5,633 bases of DNA from Alphaproteobacteria bacterium MarineAlpha3_Bin4 (GTDB lineage: Bacteria > Pseudomonadota > Alphaproteobacteria > Rhodospirillales > Casp-alpha2). Below, in pieces: positions 1-5,633 of the stretch (positions are counted from its first letter, which is position 1; the number at the start of each line of letters is the position of its first letter). Location of the stretch: positions 1 to 5,633 of the forward strand of contig PTLJ01000111.1 of assembly GCA_002938045.1 (NCBI GenBank), given 5' to 3'. A program made the position numbers and the translations under genes. The notes under the pieces were generated by a model. It was not told the DNA's origin. It saw only the letters and a list, made by a program, of their open reading frames with translations, and made no database searches.

Positions 1-662
1 GGGGTGCGGCCTTTCGCCACCTGGGCGAGGGCGACCGCGAGATATTCCTTATAGGGCCACATCTTGCCCGTGTCCTGGCGCCCCGCACCGGGCGCCAAAC
101 CGATATAGGTCGGCCCGTCCGGAAGCAGCTTGGCAGCGGCGGAGACAATATCATCCGGCAGCCCTATCACGTGCGAGGGCGGCGTCAAAATGCGACCGGC
201 GGCGGCGGCAACCAAAGCGAACAAGCGTTCGGTCAGACGCATGCTATGGAAGAAGCCCGCCGGCGGTCGCCGGTCCGAGAACCAATAGTTCCATGTAGCT
301 GAAATGAAGCACGTATTGGCAAGACGTCGGAGCCGGACCGTCTTCTGTGGGCGTTTCTGTGTATCGATGACCAGGTCGAACCTGCGGCGTTGTGACAGAG
401 CAGGCCATCCGAGGATGCCACCCAACGAATCCTCGAGCGTGTAATCAGGTAGGATTTCGTCGATCAGGTCGCCGGAAAGAGGTTTCAATATGGATTGAAA
501 CTGGGATTCTCCCGAACCATGAACCCAGCTCACCCTGGCACTCGGAAAGGCCTCGCGCACGGCTCGCATGAAAGGGACTTTGATCAGGTTCTCACCGATC
601 GCGTTGTCGCTGCCATGTCCGATATAAAGCAGGATATCGCGTGGGTCGAAATCCTCACTCAT
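1..662 (-). CDS. Glycosyltransferase family 9 (heptosyltransferase-like) protein, 3' end cut by window edge
   Basis: Reading leftwards from ATG at 660-662, the frame stays open for 220 codons to the window edge; I translated it by hand and found no stop. The N-terminus (DILLYIGHGSDNAIGENLIK, residues 9-28) occupies the place of the GT9 opening beta strand and glycine loop, followed by a helix with P30 and a 'REAFPSARVSWVHG' strand. Residues 98-113 contain the family-like 'VIDTQKRPQKT'. The second Rossmann domain begins near residue 185 with YIGLAPGAGRQDTGKMWP (186-203), matching the sugar-nucleotide binding motif 'PGA...K.WP' of ADP-heptose:LPS heptosyltransferases. Family members are usually about 320-350 residues, so roughly a third is missing. 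It lies 59 bases downstream of lptF on the same strand and is probably co-transcribed. An in-frame ATG at 693-695 would add 11 residues. The family assignment is firm; the sugar and acceptor cannot be told from sequence. Confidence 0.85.
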   Translation of the reverse strand, partial: MSEDFDPRDILLYIGHGSDNAIGENLIKVPFMRAVREAFPSARVSWVHGSGESQFQSILKPLSGDLIDEILPDYTLEDSLGGILGWPALSQRRRFDLVIDTQKRPQKTVRLRRLANTCFISATWNYWFSDRRPPAGFFHSMRLTERLFALVAAAAGRILTPPSHVIGLPDDIVSAAAKLLPDGPTYIGLAPGAGRQDTGKMWPYKEYLAVALAQVAKGRT

Positions 663-721
663 GGTTTTCTGTCCGACCGGTCCGGTGGCTCGCATTCCCC
701 GGGTTCCGCTCCGCAGATTGG

Positions 722-1828
722 TCACGCATTTGCGAACGAACGTGATTTTCCCGAATAGAGCAACATCGCCCAACCGACCAACACGGGGATCGCAACGGCG
801 ACGTAGAGCACCGGCAATAAGGCCAAATTCTTGGCCGTCAGGTTTTCCAGCGCCAGTTGCCCGACTTGCAGCGCGACGACGATTCCGACCGCCGTCGCCG
901 TTTGGCGTATTCGGCTACCGCGGTGGTGGTAGCGCGACAACAGGCAGGCAACCCCGATCAGCGTGAACGCGATCGCGGAGATTGGCGAGATCAGCCGGCG
1001 GTGTCCTTCGATCGTGAACTTGCCGTGATCGTTTACACCGACGTGCTCGTTGTTCTCGATATCGAACAGTTCGCTGATCGATAACTCACGCGCTTCCGGC
1101 GAATGCACCGCATCCGCCGAACTGGTTTTTTTAAGATCAAGGATATACTTGTCAAAATAGAGAATCGAAAGTTTGTTGGTTTCCTTGTTCACTTCGTGCC
1201 GGTTGCCTTCGAGCATCAGCACCCGCGAACCATTGTCGCCCCTAATCATCGCTCCACGCTCGGCCATCAGGGTAACCGGCTTAGCCTGGTTGCGTTCGTC
1301 ATAAACGAATACGCCGAGGAGTTCGCCGGCCTTGTTCCGGCTCCGGACGTAGACGGTAATTCCGTCAGCAATATTGTTGAAGACACCTTCCTGCAGCAGG
1401 ACATGGGAGTAACTGAAGCGGATTTCCCACTGCAACTCCTTGAACATCCTGTACGATTGCGGAAGCAGATAGATATTGAGCGCGTATCCTACGATCATAA
1501 CGCCGAGCGCCATAATGATTGCCGGTTTGGCAAGATTGAACTGGCTGCAGCCAGCGGCGCGCATGATTACCAGCTCATGATCGGCAATGAGCTTCGAATA
1601 AATGAAGACGACGACCGTGAACAACGCTATCGGCAAAATGATTGACAGAAAGTTTGGTAGCAGGAGCATCGTTAGGTAGAGAAACGTGCCCGCTGTCAGA
1701 CCGCGATTAACTATCATGTCGATAAACTGCACCGATTGCATCAACCAGATCACCGACGTCAGACCCACCGAGACAAGCACCATGGCGACGATCAATTGGT
1801 GCAGAACGTATCTCGTATATTTATCCAT
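722..1828 (-). CDS. lptF: LptF, LPS export ABC transporter permease subunit
   Basis: A 368-residue protein of the LptF/LptG (YjgP/YjgQ) family. With LptG and the ATPase LptB it forms the inner-membrane complex that extracts lipopolysaccharide and passes it to LptC/A/D. The topology is visible in the sequence: three hydrophobic segments near residues 10-30, 48-78 and 100-122, a hydrophilic periplasmic jellyroll domain about 123-275, then three more segments near 280-297, 310-330 and 335-357. Residues 78-100 (SKLIADHELVIMRAAGCSQF) are the cytoplasmic coupling helix that docks on LptB; E85 probably corresponds to the conserved glutamate there. The blocks LLQEGVFN (144-151), ITVYVRSR (157-164), PVTLMAE (184-190) and LSILYFDKY (220-228) look like alphaproteobacterial LptF rather than LptG. 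Length is normal and the frame intact. ATG at 1826-1828 gives a proper short cytoplasmic N-terminus (MDKYTRYVL); the upstream ribosome site is weak (CGGGG close to the start). No lptG lies downstream. Confidence 0.93.
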   Translation of the reverse strand: MDKYTRYVLHQLIVAMVLVSVGLTSVIWLMQSVQFIDMIVNRGLTAGTFLYLTMLLLPNFLSIILPIALFTVVVFIYSKLIADHELVIMRAAGCSQFNLAKPAIIMALGVMIVGYALNIYLLPQSYRMFKELQWEIRFSYSHVLLQEGVFNNIADGITVYVRSRNKAGELLGVFVYDERNQAKPVTLMAERGAMIRGDNGSRVLMLEGNRHEVNKETNKLSILYFDKYILDLKKTSSADAVHSPEARELSISELFDIENNEHVGVNDHGKFTIEGHRRLISPISAIAFTLIGVACLLSRYHHRGSRIRQTATAVGIVVALQVGQLALENLTAKNLALLPVLYVAVAIPVLVGWAMLLYSGKSRSFANA

Positions 1829-1843
1829 GGCCCCGATCTATGG

Positions 1844-1861
1844 TTGGTAGAAGTATACCAA
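1844..1861. promoter_or_regulatory. 18-bp dyad TTGGTA-N6-TACCAA over the lptF -10 region (possible operator)
   Basis: Two perfect 6-bp inverted arms, TTGGTA (1844-1849) and TACCAA (1856-1861), flank a 6-base spacer. The dyad covers the candidate lptF -10 box and its predicted start point, where a repressor would block transcription. A 6-bp inverted repeat with free spacing can occur by chance about once in a gap of this size, so only its position makes it notable. No regulator can be named. Confidence 0.3.
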
Positions 1862-1880
1862 ACTGTGTGTAAAAGGTTTA
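1852..1880 (-). promoter_or_regulatory. Candidate sigma-70-type promoter for lptF
   Basis: On the minus strand a TATACT box (1852-1857, five of six to TATAAT) lies 17 bases from TAAACC (1875-1880, three of six to TTGACA). Transcription would start near 1845, giving a leader of under 20 bases before the lptF ATG at 1828. The spacing is ideal but the -35 is poor. This is sequence matching only, with no support from conservation. Confidence 0.4.
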
Positions 1881-1977
1881 GAATTCAAGAAATAACGCCA
1901 AGAAATCGAGACCATTTCTCAACCGCGCTGAACCGCAGGCTACGGCGTTGGCACCGAGCCTGGGAGTATGATAGCGT

Positions 1978-1995
1978 GGCCGCCGGCCGCCGGCC
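1978..1995. repeat. Short GC-only tandem repeat (GGCCGCC, 2.6 copies)
   Basis: GGCCGCC occurs at 1978-1984 and again at 1985-1991, followed by a partial copy GGCC (1992-1995). The tract is entirely G and C and partly self-complementary, and lies about 65 bases upstream of the ArnT-like start. It could form a strong hairpin in a leader transcript if transcription starts upstream. It may equally be chance low complexity in a GC-rich genome. Confidence 0.4.
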
Positions 1996-2058
1996 CAAGC
2001 GATGGACGGCAGGTGTCAGAGACGAAGTATCCGATGAGTTTCAGCCCCGGCGAGCGAT

Positions 2059-3690
2059 ATGAATAACTGGGGTCGGCGCTTGGCCTTTTTACTGGCATTG
2101 TGGTTATTGCTCGTGTCGGCCGCGCTTCTTTTTCGGCCACTAATGCCCGTCGACGAGACCCGCTATCTGGCCGTCGCATGGGAAATGTGGGTGCGCGAGG
2201 ATTTCCTCGTCCCACACCTCAACGGGGCGCCCTACAGTCATAAGCCGCCGCTGCTTTTTTGGCTGATGCAGACCGGGTGGGGAATATTTGGTGTCAACGA
2301 ATGGTGGCCGCGCCTGGTGTCGCCGGTGTTTGGCCTGGCTTGTATTTTTCTTGTCATTGCCGTCTGCCGCCAACTGTGGCCGAATGACCCCGGCGCGGCA
2401 ACAGTAGCACCACTATTACTTATTGGCGGTCTGTTCTGGTCCCTCTACACCACTCTAGCCATGTTTGACATGCTGGTCGCCGCGTTCACCCTCGTCGGAT
2501 TGCTCGGATTGCTTAGGGCATGGCGGCAGGGCGAGTGGTCCGGGTGGGCGCTGGTTGGCCTGGCCATTGGGGTCGGCATCCTCACCAAGGGACCGGTTGT
2601 TCTCCTATATATTATGCCTGCTGCCCTGCTGGCCCCGTGGTGGGATACCGGCAAGGCAATAGGCAACCGGATTAATGGCTGGGTGCGGTGGTATCTTGGT
2701 TTGGCGGCGTCGATAGTGATCGGCGTCGCTATCGGCCTGGCCTGGGCAGGGCCGGCGATGAATGCCGGCGGCGAGGACTACGCCAATGCCATCCTTTGGG
2801 ACCAGACGGCCGGACGCATCGTCAACGCCTTCGACCACGGACAACCGTTCTGGTGGTACCTCGCCCTGCTTCCGCCAGCGTTACTGCCGTGGATCCTCTG
2901 GCCGGCTCTTTGGAGGGCCGCGAACGGTGCATGGCGAGCACGTTATGACGACGACGACGTGACCGCTGATTCCGGCATTCGGTTTTGTCTCGTCTGTATC
3001 GCTCTCGCCCTCGTGGTCCTCAGCCTCGTCAGTAGCAAGCAGCCCCATTACCTACTGCCCATCATGCCGGCCGTGGCGTTGCTGGCAGCAAGGGTTCTGT
3101 CGCGGTTTGGCCAACCAGGGCTCCGATGGGATGCCGCGCCGCTTTCGGTCCTGGTGATTGCTCTGTTGGTGATCGGTGCCTATCTGATCGCAAGTGGACA
3201 GTTCGGGCCTCAGACATCGTTCGGATCGGTGGTGAACCTTTTGTGGGTCCTTCCCGTGCTCGCCGGTGCGCTGTGGTTGCTCTGCCTACCGAAGATCGGT
3301 CCGCCCGTGATCGCGGGCCTGTCGGCCGTGCTCATGGTTTCGGTTCATGGTATCGCCCGACCAGCTCTTGAGCAGACGCATAGCGTTAGCGGCATCGCGG
3401 CCTACATCGGTTCGCTGCAAAGGGCCGGGCGTCTTGTCGCCCACGACGGCAAGTACCACGGCCAATACCATTTTCTCGGCCGCCTGGAAAAACCCCTCCC
3501 CATCGTCGACTGCGATACAGCGCCCGATTGGCTGCGCCGCAATCCGGAGGGCGCGCTGGTCTTCTACCGGCGCCGGCCGGGCGATGGCATCCAAGCCGAC
3601 TACGACCAACGGTTCCGCGCCAAATTTGTCGGCGTGTGGAGCGCTGACAAGGTGCTTGCCCACCCTGAACAGTTCGTCTGCGACCAATAG
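2059..3690 (+). CDS. ArnT-like integral membrane glycosyltransferase (GT83 / PMT_2 family)
   Basis: A 543-residue polytopic protein, close to the roughly 550 residues of ArnT. This family moves a sugar from an undecaprenyl-phosphate donor to lipid A or another acceptor at the periplasmic face. After the first membrane helix (about 8-26) comes the hallmark periplasmic segment MPVDETRYLAVAWEMW (29-44), with the catalytic-type D32-E33 pair, and then VPHLNGAPYSHKPPLLFWL (51-69). D137 in TLAMFDMLVAA matches the second conserved aspartate; TKGP follows at 176-179. SSKQPHYLLPIMPAVALL (325-342) corresponds to the late 'SK..YYLLP..PALA' motif. Many hydrophobic helices run to about 430, then a soluble C-terminal domain to 543. 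ATG 2059 is preferred because an in-frame TGA lies about 24 bases upstream; the ribosome site is weak (GGCGAG). No aminoarabinose synthesis genes are nearby, so the sugar could be another, such as a hexose, uronic acid or amino sugar. The family is clear, the substrate unknown. Confidence 0.88.
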   Translation: MNNWGRRLAFLLALWLLLVSAALLFRPLMPVDETRYLAVAWEMWVREDFLVPHLNGAPYSHKPPLLFWLMQTGWGIFGVNEWWPRLVSPVFGLACIFLVIAVCRQLWPNDPGAATVAPLLLIGGLFWSLYTTLAMFDMLVAAFTLVGLLGLLRAWRQGEWSGWALVGLAIGVGILTKGPVVLLYIMPAALLAPWWDTGKAIGNRINGWVRWYLGLAASIVIGVAIGLAWAGPAMNAGGEDYANAILWDQTAGRIVNAFDHGQPFWWYLALLPPALLPWILWPALWRAANGAWRARYDDDDVTADSGIRFCLVCIALALVVLSLVSSKQPHYLLPIMPAVALLAARVLSRFGQPGLRWDAAPLSVLVIALLVIGAYLIASGQFGPQTSFGSVVNLLWVLPVLAGALWLLCLPKIGPPVIAGLSAVLMVSVHGIARPALEQTHSVSGIAAYIGSLQRAGRLVAHDGKYHGQYHFLGRLEKPLPIVDCDTAPDWLRRNPEGALVFYRRRPGDGIQADYDQRFRAKFVGVWSADKVLAHPEQFVCDQ

Positions 3691-3715
3691 GCTGCCAAGC
3701 TGGCTACTGCGAGTG

Positions 3716-3744
3716 TTGCGATGGCGGTGGCAGGTTGCTATCTG
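3716..3744 (+). promoter_or_regulatory. Weak promoter candidate upstream of ettA
   Basis: TTGCGA (3716-3721, four of six to TTGACA) and TATCTG (3739-3744, three of six to TATAAT) are separated by 17 bases, inside the 115-base gap before ettA. If real, it would give ettA its own start and a leader of about 55 bases. The -10 is poor and the match could be chance. Confidence 0.22.
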
Positions 3745-3756
3745 ATGTCCTTGCGC

Positions 3757-3776
3757 GCCGCCCAGACAGAGGCGGC
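3757..3776 (+). repeat. Small hairpin GCCGCC-N8-GGCGGC in the gap before ettA
   Basis: Perfect 6-bp GC stem (3757-3762 with 3771-3776) with an 8-base loop. The following bases (TATCGTTATGG) have no U-run, so this does not look like a working intrinsic terminator. It could slow read-through from the glycosyltransferase gene or sit in the ettA leader about 30 bases before the start codon. Confidence 0.3.
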
Positions 3777-3805
3777 TATCGTTATGGACGGCGGGAACAA
3801 GCCCG

Positions 3806-5488
3806 ATGGTATCCTATCAGTACTCTTACGTCATGAAGGGAATGACGAAGGTCTTTCCCGGCGGACTCGAAATCTTGACAGGCATTACACTGTCGTTCCT
3901 CCCTGACGCCAAGATCGGTGTGCTTGGCGTCAACGGCGCCGGCAAGTCGACCCTGCTCAAGATCATGGCTGGCCGCGATCCGGATTTCAGCGGCGAAGCC
4001 TGGGCCGCTGAAGGCGTGCGGGTCGGCTATCTGGAGCAGGAGCCGGAGCTTGACCCCACCAAGGACGTCGAGGGCAATGTGATGGGAGGGCTGGGGGAAA
4101 CGAAGGCGCTGCTCGACAAGTTCAACGAGATATCGGCCAAGTTCGCTTTACCCATGGAAGACAGCGAGATGAACGCGCTGTTGGCCGAGCAAGGCGAGCT
4201 GCAGGAACGGATCGACGCCATCGATGGCTGGGAACTCGAGCGCACCATCGAGATCGCCATGGACGCGCTTCGCTGCCCGCCGGGAGATGCCGACGTGACC
4301 GAGATTTCCGGCGGTGAAAGGCGGAGAGTGGCGTTGTGCCGACTGTTGTTGCAGAAACCGGAAATATTGCTCCTGGACGAGCCAACCAACCACCTGGACG
4401 CCGAATCGGTGGCCTGGCTGGAGCAGTTCCTGCATGACTATTCGGGCACCGTGATGGTCGTTACCCATGACCGCTATTTCCTCGACAACGTCACTGGCTG
4501 GATCCTCGAACTCGACCGCGGCCGTGGTATTCCCTACGAAGGTAACTACTCGTCGTGGCTAGAGCAGAAGGGAAAACGGCTGGCTCAAGAATCGCGCGAG
4601 GAGACCGCCCGCCAACGTACGCTCAAACACGAGCTAGAATGGATCCGCCAATCGCCGCGCGCTCGCCAGGCAAAATCCAAGGCCCGAATCACCGCCTATG
4701 AGGAGCTGCTAGCAAAACACCATGACGCGCGCTCTGGCACAACGCAGATCGTCATCCCGCCGGGGCCTAGACTCGGTGACTTGGTGATCGAAGCCAAGGA
4801 GCTTCGCAAGGGTTTCGGAGATCGACTGTTGATCGAGAATTTGAGCTTCAAGCTGCCACCGGGTGGCATCGTCGGCGTCATCGGCGCCAACGGTGCCGGC
4901 AAGACGACGCTTTTTCGGATAATCACCGGCGACGAGAAATCCAACGGCGGGTCGCTCAGGATCGGCGACACAGTTTTGCTTGGCTACGTTGATCAATCGC
5001 GCGATGCGCTGTCCAACGAGAAGACCGTATGGCAGGAAATCTCTGGCGGGCTCGACGAGATCAAGCTCGGGAATCAAACCAAGCAGAGCCGCGCCTATGT
5101 GGCCCAGTTTAACTTCCGAGGCCCCGACCAGCAGAAAAAGGTCGGACAGCTCTCGGGCGGCGAACGCAACCGGGTTCATCTGGCTAACATGCTTAAGTCG
5201 GGCGCCAATGTTCTGTTGCTCGACGAACCGACCAATGACCTCGACGTCGAGACCCTTCGCGCGTTGGAGGATGCGCTGGCAGAGTTCGCGGGCTGCGCCG
5301 TCATCATCAGCCACGACCGCTGGTTCCTCAACCGCCTTGTAACTCACATCATCGCCTTCGAGGGCGACAGCCAGGTTATTTGGTTCGAGGGAAACTACGA
5401 GGATTATGAAGCTGACCGTTATCGTCGCCTCGGCGCCGAGGCAACTCAGCCGCACCGGATAAAGTACAAGCCCCTGAAACGAGATTGA
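3806..5488 (+). CDS. ettA: EttA, energy-dependent translational throttle ABC-F ATPase
   Basis: A 560-residue ABC-F protein with two ATPase domains and no membrane segments; E. coli EttA has 555. EttA binds the ribosomal E site and gates entry into elongation according to the ATP/ADP level. Domain 1: Walker A GVNGAGKST (41-49), signature SGGE (168-171), Walker B LLLDEP (188-193, catalytic E192), switch H221. An inserted arm helical region lies about 95-140 between Walker A and the signature. The inter-domain linker about 245-310 is charged and helical (RQSPRARQAKSKARITAYEE, 281-300), as typical of EttA. Domain 2: Walker A GANGAGKTT (360-368), signature LSGGE (449-453), Walker B LLLDEP (470-475, E474), switch H503. 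All catalytic residues are intact. The start YQYSYVMKGMTKVFPGG matches the usual EttA N-terminus, and GGGA (3793-3796) sits 9 bases before ATG. It follows the ArnT-like gene by 115 bases on the same strand; a functional link is doubtful. Confidence 0.96.
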   Translation: MVSYQYSYVMKGMTKVFPGGLEILTGITLSFLPDAKIGVLGVNGAGKSTLLKIMAGRDPDFSGEAWAAEGVRVGYLEQEPELDPTKDVEGNVMGGLGETKALLDKFNEISAKFALPMEDSEMNALLAEQGELQERIDAIDGWELERTIEIAMDALRCPPGDADVTEISGGERRRVALCRLLLQKPEILLLDEPTNHLDAESVAWLEQFLHDYSGTVMVVTHDRYFLDNVTGWILELDRGRGIPYEGNYSSWLEQKGKRLAQESREETARQRTLKHELEWIRQSPRARQAKSKARITAYEELLAKHHDARSGTTQIVIPPGPRLGDLVIEAKELRKGFGDRLLIENLSFKLPPGGIVGVIGANGAGKTTLFRIITGDEKSNGGSLRIGDTVLLGYVDQSRDALSNEKTVWQEISGGLDEIKLGNQTKQSRAYVAQFNFRGPDQQKKVGQLSGGERNRVHLANMLKSGANVLLLDEPTNDLDVETLRALEDALAEFAGCAVIISHDRWFLNRLVTHIIAFEGDSQVIWFEGNYEDYEADRYRRLGAEATQPHRIKYKPLKRD

Positions 5489-5526
5489 GAGAGCCGACGG
5501 TTCCCGTTACCGCCTCGGGTCGGGAT

Positions 5527-5557
5527 GCGTCAGGTTACCACTTTTGTTCAGTGACGC
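5527..5557. repeat. Inverted repeat GCGTCA-N19-TGACGC downstream of ettA
   Basis: Two perfect 6-bp arms (5527-5532 and 5552-5557) separated by 19 bases that include a TTTT run in the loop. It starts 39 bases after the ettA stop. There is no T-tract after the right arm in either direction, so it is not a standard intrinsic terminator; it could be a chance repeat, an operator, or a transcript-end structure. A looser stem closer to the stop (about 5494-5523, CCGA/TCGG with inner CCCG/CGGG) also lacks a T-run. Confidence 0.25.
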
Positions 5558-5633
5558 GGACTTGGTACTAAGCTCCTGCAGTAGACCGAATACCTCTCCG
5601 CCGCTGCAGCAGACAATGGAGGCAAACGAGAAA

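Larger units (their letters stand above)
1829..2058. other. Divergent intergenic region between lptF and the ArnT-like gene
   Basis: This 230-base stretch separates two divergently read genes. Its left half (about 1829-1920) is AT-richer than the surroundings and holds the lptF promoter candidate and dyad. Its right half is GC-rich. For the plus-strand gene the best -10 matches are TAGAAT (1879-1884) and TATGAT (1967-1972), each five of six, but neither has a recognisable -35 at 16-18 bases, so I do not call either. TTGGCA (1948-1953) is only 13 bases from the second. I see no tRNA, small RNA or intrinsic terminator here. Confidence 0.6.

Noticed and set aside
495..966. Short plus-strand frames opposite the GT9 and lptF 3' ends
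   Set aside because: They are antisense to real genes, and their Arg/Pro-rich translations are typical of shadow frames.
1103..1645. 180-codon open frame on the plus strand opposite lptF
   Set aside because: It is antisense to the periplasmic domain and helices of a clear LptF, has no domain signature and no ribosome site, and follows from codon bias.
1948..1972. TTGGCA and TATGAT as a promoter for the ArnT-like gene
   Set aside because: The spacer is only 13 bases, too short for a sigma-70 promoter. A sigma-54 reading of TGGCAC also fails because no GC dinucleotide lies at the -12 position.
2947..2958. Four tandem GAC codons (DDDD) within the ArnT-like gene
   Set aside because: Only 12 bases long and in a hydrophilic loop between membrane helices. 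The repeat unit is a codon, so a change would keep the frame; there is no reason to read it as a phase-variable tract.
3286..3687. 133-codon minus frame and an overlapping 132-codon plus frame at the 3' end of the ArnT-like gene
   Set aside because: Both overlap the soluble C-terminal domain of the real gene in other frames and have low-complexity, Arg/Ser/Ala-rich translations typical of shadow frames.
3721..3906. 61-codon plus-strand frame spanning the gap and the ettA start
   Set aside because: It overlaps the conserved EttA N-terminus by about 100 bases, has no convincing ribosome site and no recognisable sequence. It is not a credible leader peptide without conservation evidence.
4709..5455. 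248-codon open frame on the minus strand opposite ettA
   Set aside because: It lies wholly antisense to a highly conserved ABC-F domain. Its composition is what the reverse complement of GC-rich ABC ATPase codons produces, and it shows no recognisable domain of its own.

Overview
The window holds four protein-coding genes, one of them cut by the left edge, and no RNA genes, insertion sequences or CRISPR arrays that I can see. GC-rich coding sequence, the form of the LptF protein and the close match of the last gene to EttA point to a Gram-negative proteobacterium, most likely an alphaproteobacterium of the Rhodospirillales/Rhizobiales type. That placement is inferred from protein style, not from a marker gene.

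Layout. On the minus strand, reading leftwards from about 1828, lie lptF (inner-membrane permease subunit of the lipopolysaccharide exporter; 722-1828) and, 59 bases downstream, a family 9 (heptosyltransferase-like) glycosyltransferase that starts at 662 and runs off the left edge. A 230-base divergent gap (1829-2058) holds a reasonable lptF promoter overlapped by an 18-bp dyad, and a short GC-rich tandem repeat. On the plus strand lie an ArnT-like polytopic glycosyltransferase (2059-3690), a 115-base gap with a weak promoter candidate and a small hairpin, and ettA (3806-5488), an ABC-F ATPase of the ribosome. The last 145 bases have an inverted repeat but no clear gene.

How the genes fit together. 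Three of the four belong to envelope biogenesis. GT9 enzymes build the LPS inner core on the cytoplasmic face. ArnT-like enzymes add a sugar to lipid A or another acceptor on the periplasmic face, using an undecaprenyl-phosphate-linked donor. LptF, with LptG and LptB, extracts finished LPS from the inner membrane. EttA is a translation factor with no known functional tie to these and is probably just a neighbour, although it may be partly read through from the glycosyltransferase gene.

I find no convincing novel system. The points most worth a second look are the absence of lptG next to lptF, with a glycosyltransferase in its usual place, and the dyad over the lptF promoter.
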